From Metabacillus sp. FJAT-52054 (GTDB taxonomy: Bacteria > Bacillota > Bacilli > Bacillales > Bacillaceae), in assembly GCF_037201815.1 (NCBI RefSeq), contig NZ_CP147407.1, positions 2,550,723 through 2,614,722 of the forward strand: a DNA stretch of 64,000 nt, read 5' to 3'. The notes below the pieces were generated by a model. It was not told the origin of the DNA, ran no database searches, and worked only from the letters and a program-made list of their open reading frames with translations. The first letter of the stretch is position 1. Every line of letters starts with the position of its first letter. Shown here piece after piece: positions 26,153-36,749 of the stretch. Position numbers and translations under genes: made by a program.

Positions 26153-26503
26153 ATGGAAATAGTCATCGTGGTATTGCTGGTCGCAGCGATTGCCTTATTG
26201 GTGTATTCGTTTACGAAGAAGGATAAGGTTCAGGAAATCGAAAAGGATCTGGATCAGCTTCAGCTATCAGCCATGCAGGAGATTTACAAGCTTAAGAAGA
26301 AAATTAAAGTCTTGGAAGAGGAAATTTTACAGGATGACATTCAGTCGCTGTCTCAGGAAGAGCAGCTAGACTATCATATTGAGAAAAAGGTCGTAGCGAA
26401 GTATAAGCATGGGATGACGGTTGATGCCATTGCAAAATCAGAAAATATTTCTGTTAAACAGGTTCAGGCCATCATCAAGCGAAACGAGAGGATCCTAACA
26501 TGA
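26153..26503 (+). CDS. Membrane-anchored coiled-coil protein with C-terminal HTH-like segment
   Basis: 116 residues: a membrane helix (IVIVVLLVAAIALLVYSF), a basic/acidic coiled coil (about 25-75) and a C-terminal helix-turn-helix-like stretch (HGMTVDAIAKSENISVKQVQAIIKRNE) like those of resolvase C-termini. It may be the counterpart of B. subtilis YqzD, which lies in the same interval, but I cannot confirm this. ATG 26153 follows aggtgaaaa. It overlaps the next gene by 4 bases (ATGA), so the two are cotranslated. Confidence 0.75.
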   Translation: MEIVIVVLLVAAIALLVYSFTKKDKVQEIEKDLDQLQLSAMQEIYKLKKKIKVLEEEILQDDIQSLSQEEQLDYHIEKKVVAKYKHGMTVDAIAKSENISVKQVQAIIKRNERILT

Positions 26504-26973
26504 GCAGAAAAGGCATCCAAGCATTCTCCGCCGGAATCATCACTGCTACCGTTGTCCTTTCCATTTCTTATTTTCTTACACCTAAAGAGTCAGCCGAATC
26601 TGAAAAAGCAACAGAAGAGCAAGTAACTGCCTATCTGGCAAGTGAAGGCCAGGTATCTGTTCCAAGGGATACATACGAAACCCTTGTCAAAACGAAAGAG
26701 GAATCTGTATCGGCATCCAGCAAAAAGGAAGAGACACCACCAAAAAAGGAAAGCCCTTTAAAACAGGAAACTTTCCGATTCTTTATTTATGAAGGAACAA
26801 GTACTGCTGAAATTGCCCAAGAGCTGGAACGAGGAAAAGTGGTCAAATCTGCTAATGAATTTGCGGATTACCTGATAAAAACAGATCTGCATACAAAGGT
26901 TCGTCAGGGCGGATATAAACTCCCTACTGGGTTAAGCAACGAAGAGGCAGCAAAATATCTCATTAAGCAATAA
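26500..26973 (+). CDS. MltG/YceG-like N-terminal domain protein
   Basis: 157 residues: an N-terminal signal anchor (FSAGIITATVVLSISYFL), a charged linker, and a C-terminal ~65-residue domain (FFIYEGTSTAEIAQELERGKVVKSANEFADYLIK) like the LysM-like region of the endolytic transglycosylase MltG. The catalytic MltG domain is absent, so it is probably not an enzyme but a wall-associated protein. B. subtilis YqzC in the same interval is likely related. Overlaps its upstream partner by 4 bases. Confidence 0.75.
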   Translation: MSRKGIQAFSAGIITATVVLSISYFLTPKESAESEKATEEQVTAYLASEGQVSVPRDTYETLVKTKEESVSASSKKEETPPKKESPLKQETFRFFIYEGTSTAEIAQELERGKVVKSANEFADYLIKTDLHTKVRQGGYKLPTGLSNEEAAKYLIKQ

Positions 26974-27007
26974 CAAAAACTCCGCTGACAATCAGCGGAG
27001 TTTTTGT
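26973..27007. terminator. Bidirectional intrinsic terminator
   Basis: acaaaaactccgctga and tcagcggagtttttgt form a 16-bp perfect stem with a 3-base loop. It separates the plus-strand pair from minus-strand phoU. Confidence 0.9.
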
Positions 27008-27666
27008 TAATTATTCAAATCGTAGTGTCTGCCTTTTACGAGGTAAAAAATGTTTTCAGATATATTTGTTGCATGATCCGCAAATCTCTCTAAATAGCGG
27101 CTTACAAAGAGCAGCTGAGTGACCTGCGGCATGGACTCCTGGCTGTGCTGCGTCAATTCTAGCAGCTCCCTGATTGTCTGCCCGTAAAGATTGTCTACCG
27201 CATCATCCATATCAGCGACTTTTTTAGCAAGAACAACATCTTCCTCGTTAAAAGCTTTAATGGATAATGAAAGCATCTCAGTTGCGATGGCATGCATTTT
27301 TTTAATGGTCTCTATCGGTTTGATAAGAGGATCATCCCCGATTCGAATAGCAGATTTCGCAATATTTACAGCAAAATCAGCCATACGCTCCATTTCATTC
27401 GATATTTTAATGGTGACCATAATCCTGCGCAAATCTGTCGCAACCGGCTGCTGCTTCGCAATAAGCAAAATGGAAAGATCATTAATTTCCTCATCCAGAT
27501 TGTCGACAGCTTCATCCTCTTCCATAATCTCTAAGGCCTTCTCAATATTTTGATTTTCGAGCGCATCGATTGATTTAGCTAAAGCAATCTCAGTAAGACT
27601 TCCCATTTCAATTAATTTTTCTCTAAGCGTATTTAAATCAAATTCAAATTTTCCACGTACGACCAT
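27007..27666 (-). CDS. phoU: Phosphate signalling complex protein PhoU
   Basis: 219 residues from ATG 27666 behind ggaggttg. Two repeated three-helix bundles carry the E/DxxxD metal motifs (MEEDEAVDNLDEE and KVADMDDAVDNL); RRIMVTIKISNEMERMADFAVNIAK and LERFADHATNISE are the signature helices. PhoU represses the Pho sensor kinase and modulates PstSCAB in many bacteria. It lies just beyond pstB on the same strand, separated by a terminator-like hairpin, so its level may be set by partial read-through. Confidence 0.93.
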   Translation of the reverse strand: MVVRGKFEFDLNTLREKLIEMGSLTEIALAKSIDALENQNIEKALEIMEEDEAVDNLDEEINDLSILLIAKQQPVATDLRRIMVTIKISNEMERMADFAVNIAKSAIRIGDDPLIKPIETIKKMHAIATEMLSLSIKAFNEEDVVLAKKVADMDDAVDNLYGQTIRELLELTQHSQESMPQVTQLLFVSRYLERFADHATNISENIFYLVKGRHYDLNN

Positions 27667-27753
27667 GTTGTCAACCTCCAACTATTTCTTTTATTTCAAT
27701 AGTTTACTCTTTTTCCTTAGAAAATGCATGAAAGATTCAAATCTCATACGTTC

Positions 27754-27788
27754 AAAAAAAGCCGCGCTGAACAAGCACGGCTTTTTTT
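27754..27788 (-). terminator. Intrinsic terminator after pstB
   Basis: gccgtgct, loop of five, agcgcggc and seven T on the minus strand; one G-T pair in the stem. It would reduce transcription of phoU from the pst promoter. Confidence 0.8.
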
Positions 27789-27791
27789 CTA

Positions 27792-28616
27792 TTAGCCGAA
27801 ACGGCCAGTAATATAATCTTCAGTTCTTTTATCTGCAGGTGTAGAAAAGAGCTTATTCGTATTCGAGTACTCTACCACTTCTCCATTCAAGAAGAAAGCT
27901 GTACGGTCGGAGATACGTGCGGCCTGCTGCATATTGTGTGTAACGATGATGATGCTATAGTTTTGCTTCAATTCCTGAACAAGTTCTTCTACTTTTAATG
28001 TTGAAATCGGATCAAGGGCAGATGTTGGCTCATCCATGAGAATAACATCCGGCTCGATTGCAAGGCAGCGTGCAATACAAAGACGCTGCTGCTGGCCGCC
28101 GGAAAGTCCATATGCATTTTCTTTTAGACGGTCCTTAACTTCATCCCAAATTGCTGCACCCTTTAAACTCTGTTCAACAATCTGATCCAAGACCTTTTTA
28201 TCGCGGATTCCGTGAATTCTCGGTCCGTATGCAACATTGTCATAGATGGATTTAGGGAACGGATTTGGCTTTTGGAAAACCATACCTACTTGTGTTCTCA
28301 ACTCTTCAACACGGTAAGATTTATCGAAAATGTTTTGTCCGCGGTAGATTATTTTTCCGGATGTGCGTACAATCGGAACCAATTCGACCATGCGGTTTAA
28401 AGTTTTAATATAAGTAGATTTACCGCAGCCGGATGGTCCGATAATCGCTGTTACTTCATTTTCATATACATCAAGGTCGATGTTCTTCAAAGCTTGATTG
28501 TTGCCGTACCAAAGATTTAGGTTATCTGTTTTATAAACAACGCTTTTATTAACATTTGCTGTATCTGTACTAATACCTGATGTTTGTTTATCTTTCACAA
28601 CTGTTTTAACTTCCAT
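27792..28616 (-). CDS. pstB: Phosphate ABC transporter ATP-binding protein PstB
   Basis: A 274-residue ABC ATPase: [10 protein letters not shown] (Walker A), FQKPNPFP (Q-loop, PstB-specific), [10 protein letters not shown] (signature), [12 protein letters not shown] (Walker B) and THNMQQ (H-loop). It energises high-affinity phosphate import through PstCA. Unlike B. subtilis, which has two pstB copies in tandem, only one is present here. ATG 28616 follows aaggagga. Confidence 0.96.
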   Translation of the reverse strand: MEVKTVVKDKQTSGISTDTANVNKSVVYKTDNLNLWYGNNQALKNIDLDVYENEVTAIIGPSGCGKSTYIKTLNRMVELVPIVRTSGKIIYRGQNIFDKSYRVEELRTQVGMVFQKPNPFPKSIYDNVAYGPRIHGIRDKKVLDQIVEQSLKGAAIWDEVKDRLKENAYGLSGGQQQRLCIARCLAIEPDVILMDEPTSALDPISTLKVEELVQELKQNYSIIIVTHNMQQAARISDRTAFFLNGEVVEYSNTNKLFSTPADKRTEDYITGRFG

Positions 28617-28656
28617 TGCGAAAATCCTCCTTCACCTATAGAACCATTAAATTGTA

Positions 28657-29535
28657 TTAATATCTTTTTGAAAATTTATTTCGAATCAGCACAGCAACTG
28701 TATTCATTACAATCAGGATAATAAACAATATTATTATACCAGCTGCAGCGAGATCATGGAAATCCGTCTGCGGTCTGGAAGCCCAATTGTAAATTTGAAT
28801 AGGCATAACAGTAAACGTACTTAACAGTCCGTCTGGCAAGTAGTTGACGTATGCAAATGCGCCTACAACGATAAGCGGAGCAGTTTCCCCTACTGCACGG
28901 GAGAATGCAAGGATACTTCCCGTTAAGATACCCGGGATCGCAGTCGGAAGAACGACACGATAGATTGTTTGCCATTTTGTAGCACCCATACCAAATGATG
29001 CTTCTCTAAGCTGTCCAGGGACAGCGCGAATTGACTCCTGAGATGCAACAACGATAACCGGAAGAATGAGCAAAGCCATTGTGAAACCAGCTGCCATAAT
29101 GCTTCTTCCAAGTTCAAAATAACGGACGAAAATGGTTAATCCCAGAAGACCGAATACGATGGATGGAACGCCTGCAAGGTTTGAAATATTCATCTGAATA
29201 AATCTGGTAAATTTATTCTTCTTTGCGTATTCTTCAAGATAAATTGCAGTCCCTACTCCAAAAATCAGAGCAACAGGGATCGTAACGCCCATTACCCAAA
29301 GTGTTCCGATAAAAGCTGCCTTAATCCCTGCGTTAGAGGGGCGTCTGGAAGCAAAGTTATTAAAAAAGTCTGCTGAAAGGAATTCATATCCTTGAGTGAA
29401 TATCCGATACATTAATATTCCCAGTACAACAAGTGAAAAAAGAGTGGCAATCAAAAAGATTGTTTTAAAGATCTGATTATTAATCAGGCGGCTGCCCATC
29501 TTCTTTTCCACTTGAGCTTGATCGACTAATTTCAT
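28657..29535 (-). CDS. pstA: Phosphate ABC transporter permease PstA
   Basis: A 292-residue permease with six membrane helices. The EAA loop (EASFGMGATKWQTIYRVVLPTAIPGI) contacts PstB, and GTAIYLEEYA is the usual PstA signature. ATG 29535 follows gaggag and is one base from the pstC stop. It forms the transmembrane channel with PstC. Confidence 0.95.
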   Translation of the reverse strand: MKLVDQAQVEKKMGSRLINNQIFKTIFLIATLFSLVVLGILMYRIFTQGYEFLSADFFNNFASRRPSNAGIKAAFIGTLWVMGVTIPVALIFGVGTAIYLEEYAKKNKFTRFIQMNISNLAGVPSIVFGLLGLTIFVRYFELGRSIMAAGFTMALLILPVIVVASQESIRAVPGQLREASFGMGATKWQTIYRVVLPTAIPGILTGSILAFSRAVGETAPLIVVGAFAYVNYLPDGLLSTFTVMPIQIYNWASRPQTDFHDLAAAGIIILFIILIVMNTVAVLIRNKFSKRY

Positions 29536-29536
29536 C

Positions 29537-30484
29537 TTAGTACTCCTCTCTAAAGCGGCGTGAGATGTATTGAGCCAGGATGTTCATAATGAGAGTAAAC
29601 ACAAACAGTGTCATTCCGACAGCATATATGCTGTAATATTGGGTTGTACCAAATCCTGCGTCCCCAGTGCTTGCCTGAACGATATAAGATGTCATCGTCT
29701 GGATGGTTTCTGTAGGATTAAAGGTAAAGTTCGGATTTGAACCACCTGCAAGTGTCACAATCATTGTTTCCCCGATTGCACGGGAAATCCCAAGAACGAA
29801 AGACGCTACAATTCCTGAAATTGCAGCAGGCAAAATAATTTTAATTGCCAGCTCAAATTTTGTTGCCCCCATTGCCAGCGCACCTTCGCGGATGGCGTTT
29901 GGAACAGAGCTCATCGCATCATCTGATAGGGAAGCAATCATCGGAATGATCATAATCCCAACTACAATTCCCGGGCTAAGCGCGTTAAAAAACGGAAGAT
30001 CCGGGATCAGCTTTTGTAATAGAGGAGTGACGAAAGTCAATGCAAAAAAGCCGTAAACGATGGTAGGAATACCAGCAAGAATCTCAAGTATCGGCTTAAC
30101 GATTCTTCTGACGCGGTCTGAAGCATATTCACTCAAATATATGGCTGCTCCAAGCCCGAATGGTACCGCAACAATTGTTGCAATCACGGTTACAAGGAGA
30201 GTTCCGGAAACCAATGCAGATATTCCATAAACCTTATTCTCATCTCCTGAAGCAAAAGGAAGCCATTCTGTTTTCGTAATGAATTCCATGAATGGAACCT
30301 GCGAGAAGAAAATAACGGTTTCTACAATTAACGTGTACAAAATTCCAAGTGTGGTAAGAACGGAAACAATTGCTGTTAGCAATAAAATTACCGGTACTGC
30401 TTTTTCAACCAATCTGCCAGAACTATTCTTGGCTTTTTTCTCTTTTATCAGGTCGCGTATTGATTGACCGCTTGACATAGCCAT
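29537..30484 (-). CDS. pstC: Phosphate ABC transporter permease PstC
   Basis: 315 residues from ATG 30484 behind aaagggg; the longer frame is not supported. Six membrane helices, GLGAAIYLSEYA and the EAA loop REGALAMGATKFELAIKIILPAAISGI mark PstC. Its short cytoplasmic N-terminus is basic. It pairs with PstA. A strong non-terminator hairpin lies between pstS and this gene. Confidence 0.95.
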   Translation of the reverse strand: MAMSSGQSIRDLIKEKKAKNSSGRLVEKAVPVILLLTAIVSVLTTLGILYTLIVETVIFFSQVPFMEFITKTEWLPFASGDENKVYGISALVSGTLLVTVIATIVAVPFGLGAAIYLSEYASDRVRRIVKPILEILAGIPTIVYGFFALTFVTPLLQKLIPDLPFFNALSPGIVVGIMIIPMIASLSDDAMSSVPNAIREGALAMGATKFELAIKIILPAAISGIVASFVLGISRAIGETMIVTLAGGSNPNFTFNPTETIQTMTSYIVQASTGDAGFGTTQYYSIYAVGMTLFVFTLIMNILAQYISRRFREEY

Positions 30485-30516
30485 TTTTTTGAAAACCCCT
30501 TTCCCTATACATAGGA

Positions 30517-30544
30517 AGGTGAGAAGCATTGCTGCTCCTCACCT
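30517..30544 (-). other. Stem-loop between pstS and pstC (probable mRNA stabiliser)
   Basis: On the minus strand aggtgag and ctcacct enclose gagca/tgctt and a GCAA tetraloop: a 12-bp stem with a GNRA loop. No T run follows, so it is unlikely to be a terminator. Such a stem at the 3' end of pstS would protect pstS mRNA and give more binding protein than permease. Confidence 0.6.
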
Positions 30545-30561
30545 ATTAGATTGTTCAGGTA

Positions 30562-31545
30562 TTATTTCGTTGCTTCTTCAAACTTAGTCATTTGCTCTTT
30601 TGCTTCGTCTTCTGGAAGTTTAACATATCCAACTTCTTCAGAAAGTGTTGCAGCATTTTCTAAGTAGAATTTAACGAATTCTTTAACTTGCTCTTTTTCT
30701 TGAAGAGATTTGTTGCTTACATAGATGTATAGCGGACGGGAAAGCGGATTGTAAGAACCGTCTTCAATTGTTTTGTTAGATGGCTCAACAGCTTTTCCTT
30801 CTTCATTTACAACTGGTACAGCTCTCATAGTGTCTTTGTTTTCGAAGTAGTAAGAGTAGCCAAAGTAGCCAATTGCGTTTTTATCGTTTTGAACACCTTT
30901 TACAAGAACGTTGTCATCCTCAGAAAGTGTTGCGGATTTAGTCATTGGATTGCCTTTTTTGTCGTTAGCCTCTAGGATTGCTTCTGTGAAATAGTCATAT
31001 GTTCCGGAATCAGTACCAGGAGAATAGAATTTGATTTCTTCTTTCGGCCATGATGGATCGATATCAGACCATTTTTCAGCTTTACCGTTTTCAGTCCACA
31101 TTTCTTGCAGCTGATCTACAGTCAATTCTTTTACAAAGTCATTCTCTTTGCTTACAACAACTGAAAGACCATCGTTCGCAATTTTAAATTCAGTATATTC
31201 GATTCCAGCATCTTTAGCAGCTTTAGCTTCTTCATCTTTAATTGGGCGGGATGCTTGAGAAATATCAGTTTCACCTGCAACGAAACGCTCGAAACCGCCG
31301 CCTGTTCCAGATACACCGATTGGTGCTTTTACATCAGGGTTTTCAGCAGAAAATTCTTCAGAAACAGCTTCACCGATTGGCGCTACTGTAGATGAACCGT
31401 CGATTGCGATTTCACCGGATAGCTTTTTATCTGTCTGTTCTGTTTTTTCGCCTTGTTTAGCAGTATCTCCGCTATTTCCGCAAGCAGCTAGTGCTAGTAC
31501 AGAAGATGCCATAATAGTAACGGCCATGAATTTCAAGCTTTTCAT
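30562..31545 (-). CDS. pstS: Phosphate-binding lipoprotein PstS
   Basis: A 327-residue substrate-binding protein with a lipoprotein signal ending in LALAACG. The phosphate-binding motifs [35 protein letters not shown] and [12 protein letters not shown] are complete. First gene of the pstSCAB operon; ATG 31545 follows gggggaaaag. Four PhoP-box repeats lie upstream. Confidence 0.96.
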   Translation of the reverse strand: MKSLKFMAVTIMASSVLALAACGNSGDTAKQGEKTEQTDKKLSGEIAIDGSSTVAPIGEAVSEEFSAENPDVKAPIGVSGTGGGFERFVAGETDISQASRPIKDEEAKAAKDAGIEYTEFKIANDGLSVVVSKENDFVKELTVDQLQEMWTENGKAEKWSDIDPSWPKEEIKFYSPGTDSGTYDYFTEAILEANDKKGNPMTKSATLSEDDNVLVKGVQNDKNAIGYFGYSYYFENKDTMRAVPVVNEEGKAVEPSNKTIEDGSYNPLSRPLYIYVSNKSLQEKEQVKEFVKFYLENAATLSEEVGYVKLPEDEAKEQMTKFEEATK

Positions 31546-31604
31546 TATTTCTTTTCCCCCTAAAGTGGTGTTTTTGTCCTACGTGAATAAGAATACCGTT
31601 AGAC

Positions 31605-31643
31605 TATTAACTTGGTTTTAACCAAATGTTAAGGTTTTGTAAA
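31605..31643 (-). promoter_or_regulatory. PhoP box of the pst operon
   Basis: On the minus strand TTTACA, TTAACA, TTAAAA and TTAATA follow each other, each separated by 5 bases (plus-strand starts 31638, 31627, 31616, 31605), so the period is exactly 11 bp. Four TT(A/T)ACA-like repeats are the established PhoP-P binding arrangement of Bacillus Pho promoters. The array lies 60-98 bases before the pstS start codon. Confidence 0.88.
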
Positions 31644-31693
31644 TTTGTGATGCTTTTTGTCGGTTTTAGGGAAGGATAGTCCCATTTTTTCTC

Positions 31694-31723
31694 AAAAAAA
31701 GAGCACTCTTGATTGAGTGCTCT
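31694..31723 (-). terminator. Intrinsic terminator of pbpA
   Basis: agagcactc, 6-base loop, gagtgctct and seven T on the minus strand, 34 bases beyond the pbpA stop. It also insulates pst from pbpA. Confidence 0.85.
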
Positions 31724-31756
31724 TATTATGGCAATAGGACTTGAAAATTATTCTAA

Positions 31757-33883
31757 TTAATTGTTTATCGCCTTTTGCTCAATTTTTTCCATATTCTTCT
31801 CTTCTAATTTTTCTTTATCATGCTTGGATTTTAGTTCATAGTACTTATCCATTATTCTTTTGCTGATGGTCCGATTGATTGGATGGGAATTGGAACTTTT
31901 ATCGTACGCCCATGGGACAACTACCGAAAAGGCAATCTCAGGATGATCATTCGGGGCGTATCCGACCATCGTCAGGTTATAGGTAGGCGAGAGGAATTTG
32001 CTTTCTACAGGCCCATCATAAAAAGCCTGTGCTGTTCCGGTTTTGCCGGCCGGCTTATAATCTGCACCCATGAAGTATGGATATCCTGTTCCGCCCTTCT
32101 CCTGCATGACTTGTCTGAAGCCTTCCTGAACCCTTTCAATATTGCTCTGGCTCATTTCAAGTTTATTCAGGATCTCAGGATGAGAGGATTTCACAACCGG
32201 CCCAAGACCTTCTGAAGGAGCGGGTTCCCTTATTTCCCTGACCATTTGCGGCTTCATCCGGTAGCCCCCATTCGCAATGGTCGAAACATATTGAGCCAAT
32301 TGCAACGGGGTATATGTATCATATTGGCCAATAGATAAATCCAGCAATAATCCCGGTGTGACATCTGAGCCCTGATATCCTGTTGCTTCATTTGGCAGAT
32401 CAATTCCTGTCGGAACCCCAAGGCCGAATTGGCTGTAATAATTCCGAAGAACACTGAATGCCCCTGTATCAAGCGGCAGAGACCCGTTTTTCTTATACTT
32501 TCCTCCAGCCATTTCAATGACCGTTTTAAACATGTAAACATTTGAAGAACGCTTCAGTGCTTCAAGATCATTAATGCTTCCCATGGTTTCATGTGATTTT
32601 TTTGGAGGGGAGCCTTTAATGAAAAGCGGTTCATCCAGCAAAGTGGTGCCGGGTTTGATTGCTCCGGACTGATAGCCTGAAAGAACGGTCGCCCCCTTGA
32701 CGGCAGAGCCCATTGTATAGGAAGAAGTCATTGCACCGAGTGAGAAATCCTTCATTTTTTGCACCCCGCTGCGATCCTTTACAATTTGCTTGCCTGCCAT
32801 GGAGAGCACCTCTCCATTTCTTGGATCCATCATAACAACAAATGCCCGATCCAAAAGCTCAGTGCCTGATTCTTTTTTTGCGGCATTGAGCTCTTCCTCA
32901 ATAATTTTTTCCACTTCTATTTGAAGTTCAATATCCATGGTCAGAATTAGATCTTTTCCGCTTTTGCCCTCTGAAATCATTTGAGTATCCAGGATATTTC
33001 CTTCGCGGTCCGTCATATTCTTGGCCCGTGCCTTCTCACCTTGGAGGACATCTTCATACTCCATTTCAAGGTAGCTGGTCCCAACCCTGTCATTAAGGCT
33101 GTATCCTTTAGCCAGAAATGTGTCCCTCTGCTCCTTTGGTATCCCTTGCTCAGGTGAGGAGATGTTGCCAATCATCGTGCGCAGCATTGTATCAAATGGA
33201 TATTTCCGTTCCCAGTCTGTTGTAACGTCCACTCCTGGAAGCTCATCAAGATGTTCGCTTACCGTTGCGAATTCCTTCGGTGAAACGCCTTTATTTTTAA
33301 TAATTTGCGGAGTCATGGCATATCCGGCATCCATTTGCCGTTTAATAGCGAGTATTTCAAGTTCTTTTTGAGATACCCTTGCTAAATCTTCCTTTGTAAT
33401 TCGGCTTAGCTGAAGATCGTACAACTGGTCTTCAGAAATCTTGCCTTCCCCTGCCTTTTGTCTGTCTTCATCCGTTATTTTATTTTCTGCTTCATCAGGA
33501 CGTGTAATCATCCAATAATCTTTTAAATCTCTTTCTGTAATCTTATCTGTTTTTTGATCAATCATTTTCGCCAGGATTTTAGCAATAGCCAGCCGTTTTT
33601 CCTGGCTTGTCGCCGAAGATCTGGTGTATGTAATCGCGTTAAGCGGCTCATTGTCCACTAAAGTACTATAATTCCTGTCGTACATTTTCCCTCTCGGTAC
33701 TGTAGAACTCACATCGACTTCTTCTTTCCGGTCGAGTTCCTTCTGGTAGTCCTGGCCATAGACGATCTGTACAATGCCAAGTCTGAGAACGATTCCGCAA
33801 AAAACGAGGAATACGATCAGGAAGAGGACATTTAGGCGGACCGGCATAAACCTTTTTCTTCTGCTTTTCTTCTCTTTCGTCAT
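31757..33883 (-). CDS. pbpA: Penicillin-binding protein 2A (class B transpeptidase)
   Basis: 708 residues: basic cytoplasmic tail and a single membrane anchor ([18 protein letters not shown]), a dimerisation/pedestal region (about 60-320) and a transpeptidase domain. The active site motifs are SAVK (SxxK), SSN (SxN) and KTGTAQ (KTG). It cross-links peptidoglycan during cylindrical-wall elongation; the neighbourhood (yqgE-pbpA-pstS) is that of B. subtilis pbpA (PBP2a). ATG 33883 follows aaaggtggtg. Confidence 0.93.
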   Translation of the reverse strand: MTKEKKSRRKRFMPVRLNVLFLIVFLVFCGIVLRLGIVQIVYGQDYQKELDRKEEVDVSSTVPRGKMYDRNYSTLVDNEPLNAITYTRSSATSQEKRLAIAKILAKMIDQKTDKITERDLKDYWMITRPDEAENKITDEDRQKAGEGKISEDQLYDLQLSRITKEDLARVSQKELEILAIKRQMDAGYAMTPQIIKNKGVSPKEFATVSEHLDELPGVDVTTDWERKYPFDTMLRTMIGNISSPEQGIPKEQRDTFLAKGYSLNDRVGTSYLEMEYEDVLQGEKARAKNMTDREGNILDTQMISEGKSGKDLILTMDIELQIEVEKIIEEELNAAKKESGTELLDRAFVVMMDPRNGEVLSMAGKQIVKDRSGVQKMKDFSLGAMTSSYTMGSAVKGATVLSGYQSGAIKPGTTLLDEPLFIKGSPPKKSHETMGSINDLEALKRSSNVYMFKTVIEMAGGKYKKNGSLPLDTGAFSVLRNYYSQFGLGVPTGIDLPNEATGYQGSDVTPGLLLDLSIGQYDTYTPLQLAQYVSTIANGGYRMKPQMVREIREPAPSEGLGPVVKSSHPEILNKLEMSQSNIERVQEGFRQVMQEKGGTGYPYFMGADYKPAGKTGTAQAFYDGPVESKFLSPTYNLTMVGYAPNDHPEIAFSVVVPWAYDKSSNSHPINRTISKRIMDKYYELKSKHDKEKLEEKNMEKIEQKAINN

Positions 33884-33926
33884 TTTACACCACCTTTTAA
33901 AGCATTTTTCCAGAATGATGAAAGAA

Positions 33927-33947
33927 AGACACCCTGTGAGGGTGCCT
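33927..33947 (-). terminator. Possible terminator after the MFS gene
   Basis: gcaccct, loop cac, agggtgt and a C/T-rich tail on the minus strand. The T run is interrupted by C, so it is weaker than the others. Confidence 0.5.
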
Positions 33948-34020
33948 TGTCTATTGTATTATTTTTTCAGTATCATTTCTACTCTGGCACTGGATTGTTA
34001 CAGAATTGTAAGGAATACAG

Positions 34021-35313
34021 TTAAGTTCCGTTTTCTCCATCCATTAAATTGGATTCTGCAGCAAGAATTTCTCCATCTTCCTTATTAATGGTTTCAGCAG
34101 GCTCATGCAGATGAATTCTCCTCACAAACAGGTAAATGAGAGCGTGTCCTGCTCCAATGACCGCCAAATACACAGGAAGTGACTTCTGAACATCAAAAAG
34201 CATGACAACTGCAATAAACCCTGCTATCGAAACAACCCGTCCTGCATTTAAAAACAGCTCTCTGATTACCATATACTCCACTCTGGCACCAGCCGCGTTC
34301 CATGCTCTCCCAATTACATCATAGGTAAGCGATACATACGGGACGAGCAGCATAGGATAGGCAATCGCAATACAAACTGCATAAATCAGCAGGTTTTGAT
34401 AAGACATGTTAAAAAGAATCAGGAAGATGGAGAAATAAAGCAGCAGGCCCCCTGCCAATATGGCTTTTTTTCGGATTTTTTTCGTGATCACTCTCGATGC
34501 TGCATAGTAAGCGATAAAAGCAACCGCTGAGTTAATCATTCCAAACGTACCTAAAGCCAGTTCACTTCCGGTGGTGATAAAAACGAACACCCCTATCACA
34601 AAAATAAATGTACCTTCCCGCAACCCTTGAAAGAAGTGCGCAATCGTAATCAGCTTCCAGTTCGGATTATTTTTCCTTTCAAGATAGACTTCTTTTATCA
34701 GGTATTGTCCGTGAGATGGTCTTCTCTTTATAAGAAGACTCATTCCTACTGCACAGGCAAATAAAATTAAGGAAATCGCGAAAATGATTTTATAGCCGCT
34801 ATTACCGGCAAATAAGGAAATAACCAGTCCTGCCGCAATGGGCCCCACCATTCCTGCTGAGGAGGTTAAAATCCCTAAAAATCCGTTAAAAAAATCCCTT
34901 GTTTCAGGTTCGGTTATTTCAAAAGTCAGTACATTAAAGGCAAGCCAGTAAAATCCATACCCAATTCCAAGAAGGGCTCCCATTAATACTAAAAATTGAT
35001 TGGCATGGCTTCCTATGATGAGCACAAGGATATAAAAGATGGAAAGAAAAAGGACACCAAGCCGAAGTACGATCACACGATCGATTTTCTTGGCCCACCG
35101 TCCAGCTAATATAAATGTGAGCGGCTGCATAATGACAATTGTTAAATTGTATATACCAAGGTCAGCAAATTCACCCGTCTGTTTCCAAAGGAATACATTT
35201 ACGAAGGAGTTGGACAGCGCAATACTTAGGGAATATAGACCGCCAATCGTTAACAGCATCAACAGGTCTTTATTGATTTCGATATTACCGATGAGTTTTT
35301 GCAATTTAGGCAT
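34021..35313 (-). CDS. yqgE: MFS transporter YqgE
   Basis: A 430-residue transporter with 12 membrane helices of the major facilitator type (for example GIYNLTIVIMQPLTFILAGRWAKKIDRV with the loop 2-3 motif). The C-terminus is acidic. Position next to sodA and pbpA equals B. subtilis yqgE. The substrate is unknown. ATG 35313 follows gaaaggaag. Confidence 0.82.
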   Translation of the reverse strand: MPKLQKLIGNIEINKDLLMLLTIGGLYSLSIALSNSFVNVFLWKQTGEFADLGIYNLTIVIMQPLTFILAGRWAKKIDRVIVLRLGVLFLSIFYILVLIIGSHANQFLVLMGALLGIGYGFYWLAFNVLTFEITEPETRDFFNGFLGILTSSAGMVGPIAAGLVISLFAGNSGYKIIFAISLILFACAVGMSLLIKRRPSHGQYLIKEVYLERKNNPNWKLITIAHFFQGLREGTFIFVIGVFVFITTGSELALGTFGMINSAVAFIAYYAASRVITKKIRKKAILAGGLLLYFSIFLILFNMSYQNLLIYAVCIAIAYPMLLVPYVSLTYDVIGRAWNAAGARVEYMVIRELFLNAGRVVSIAGFIAVVMLFDVQKSLPVYLAVIGAGHALIYLFVRRIHLHEPAETINKEDGEILAAESNLMDGENGT

Positions 35314-35383
35314 AGCAAAACTTCCTTTCTGTCTCGTACTAGTGTGGCACGAAGAAAGGGAGTTATGTATTTAAAATCAATGC

Positions 35384-35413
35384 AAAAAAAAGAAGCAGGA
35401 AACATCCTGCTTC
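35384..35413 (-). terminator. Intrinsic terminator of sodA
   Basis: gaagcagga, loop of four, tcctgcttc and eight T on the minus strand. Confidence 0.88.
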
Positions 35414-35421
35414 AGTAAAAC

Positions 35422-36030
35422 TTATTTTGCAGCTTCGTAGCGTTTTGAAACCTCATCCCAGTTTACAACATTCCAGAAAGAGCTGATATAATCGGGACGG
35501 CGGTTTTGATAATTTAAGTAGTAAGCATGTTCCCAAACATCAAGTCCAAGCACAGGCGTTTTGCCTTCCATGATTGGAGAATCCTGGTTTGGCGTGCTTG
35601 TCACTTCAAGTTCGCCATTGTTTACAACAAGCCAAGCCCAGCCGGACCCGAAACGTGTTGTTGCAGCCTTTGCAAATTCTTCTTTAAATGCGTCAAATCC
35701 GCCAAATTTGCTGCTGATTGCGTCAGCAAGAGCGCCGGCTGGCTCTCCGCCTCCGTTTGGAGAAAGGATTTGCCAGAAGAATGAATGGTTTGAGTGACCG
35801 CCGCCATTGTTGCGTACAGCCGTTCTTTTTTCTTCAGGAACTGCATCCAGGTTGGAGATTAGTTCGTCAATGCTTTTACCTGCAAGGTCTTCATGTCCTT
35901 CAAGTGCAGCATTCACGTTTGTTACATACGTATTATGATGTTTCGTGTGATGAATGTTCATTGTTTCCTTGTCGATATGAGGCTCCAATGCATCATAAGC
36001 GTAAGGCAATTGCGGAAGTTCGTAAGCCAT
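35422..36030 (-). CDS. sodA: Superoxide dismutase (Mn/Fe)
   Basis: 202 residues with the metal ligands in MNIHHTKHH (His), HSNHSFFWQ (His), and [18 protein letters not shown] (Asp and His). [21 protein letters not shown] and Gln in LTSTPNQD-type positions suggest the manganese form, as in B. subtilis SodA. It detoxifies superoxide in the cytoplasm. ATG 36030 follows aaggaggag. Confidence 0.96.
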   Translation of the reverse strand: MAYELPQLPYAYDALEPHIDKETMNIHHTKHHNTYVTNVNAALEGHEDLAGKSIDELISNLDAVPEEKRTAVRNNGGGHSNHSFFWQILSPNGGGEPAGALADAISSKFGGFDAFKEEFAKAATTRFGSGWAWLVVNNGELEVTSTPNQDSPIMEGKTPVLGLDVWEHAYYLNYQNRRPDYISSFWNVVNWDEVSKRYEAAK

Positions 36031-36180
36031 TTAAAATCTCCTCCTTAATAAATTATGTATTCCAGCAAAAGGACCAAGCCTTATGCTTTCTGGAATCAGC
36101 GTACCAAATTTAATCAAATGTTTCAATGAATATGATTGGCTTTTGGCACCGTTATCATTTCCATGAGTTAAGGAATGATT

Positions 36181-36663
36181 TTACAGAACGACAAATAGGA
36201 AGTAACCGATCATGATCAGCTGAATGACGCTTTTGGCAAATACGCCTGATATAAATCCAATAAGTGAACCAATTCCGACTTTTACAGAGGTAGTAAAGTC
36301 TTTTTTGTGCACAATCAGTTCTGCTATCACCGCTCCAATGAATGGACCAATCAGAATTCCCGCAATCGGAATCGCAAAAGGTCCGACAAGAAGTCCAATC
36401 GTACTTCCCCAAATTGCTGCCTTGCTCCCTCCAACTTTTTTAATGCCAATCAAGTTGGTTACATAATCTGCAGCGAACAGCACTGCAACAAAAATCCCTT
36501 CGACAATCCAGAATGTGTAGCCGAATTCATCAAATCCGTAGAACAATCCATAAAGCAGGAAGCCCCCGACAATGAACACGACGCTTGGAATGATTGGGTA
36601 AATCAGTCCTGCGAAAGCAATAACAAATGCTGCAATGATTAATGCCCAATATAAAAAGTCCAT
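36181..36663 (-). CDS. yqgC: DUF456 family membrane protein YqgC
   Basis: 160 residues and four or five membrane helices with the glycine-rich DUF456 pattern ([53 protein letters not shown]). The function is unknown. It is the second gene in the sodA-yqgC order seen in B. subtilis. ATG 36663 follows tggaggat. Confidence 0.85.
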   Translation of the reverse strand: MDFLYWALIIAAFVIAFAGLIYPIIPSVVFIVGGFLLYGLFYGFDEFGYTFWIVEGIFVAVLFAADYVTNLIGIKKVGGSKAAIWGSTIGLLVGPFAIPIAGILIGPFIGAVIAELIVHKKDFTTSVKVGIGSLIGFISGVFAKSVIQLIMIGYFLFVVL

Positions 36664-36749
36664 TCTTTTTATCCTCCATTATAAAAATAAGAGCAAACGC
36701 ACACTGTGCCCTTGCTTTCATTATATCTTAAACGGATTATTATTAACCT

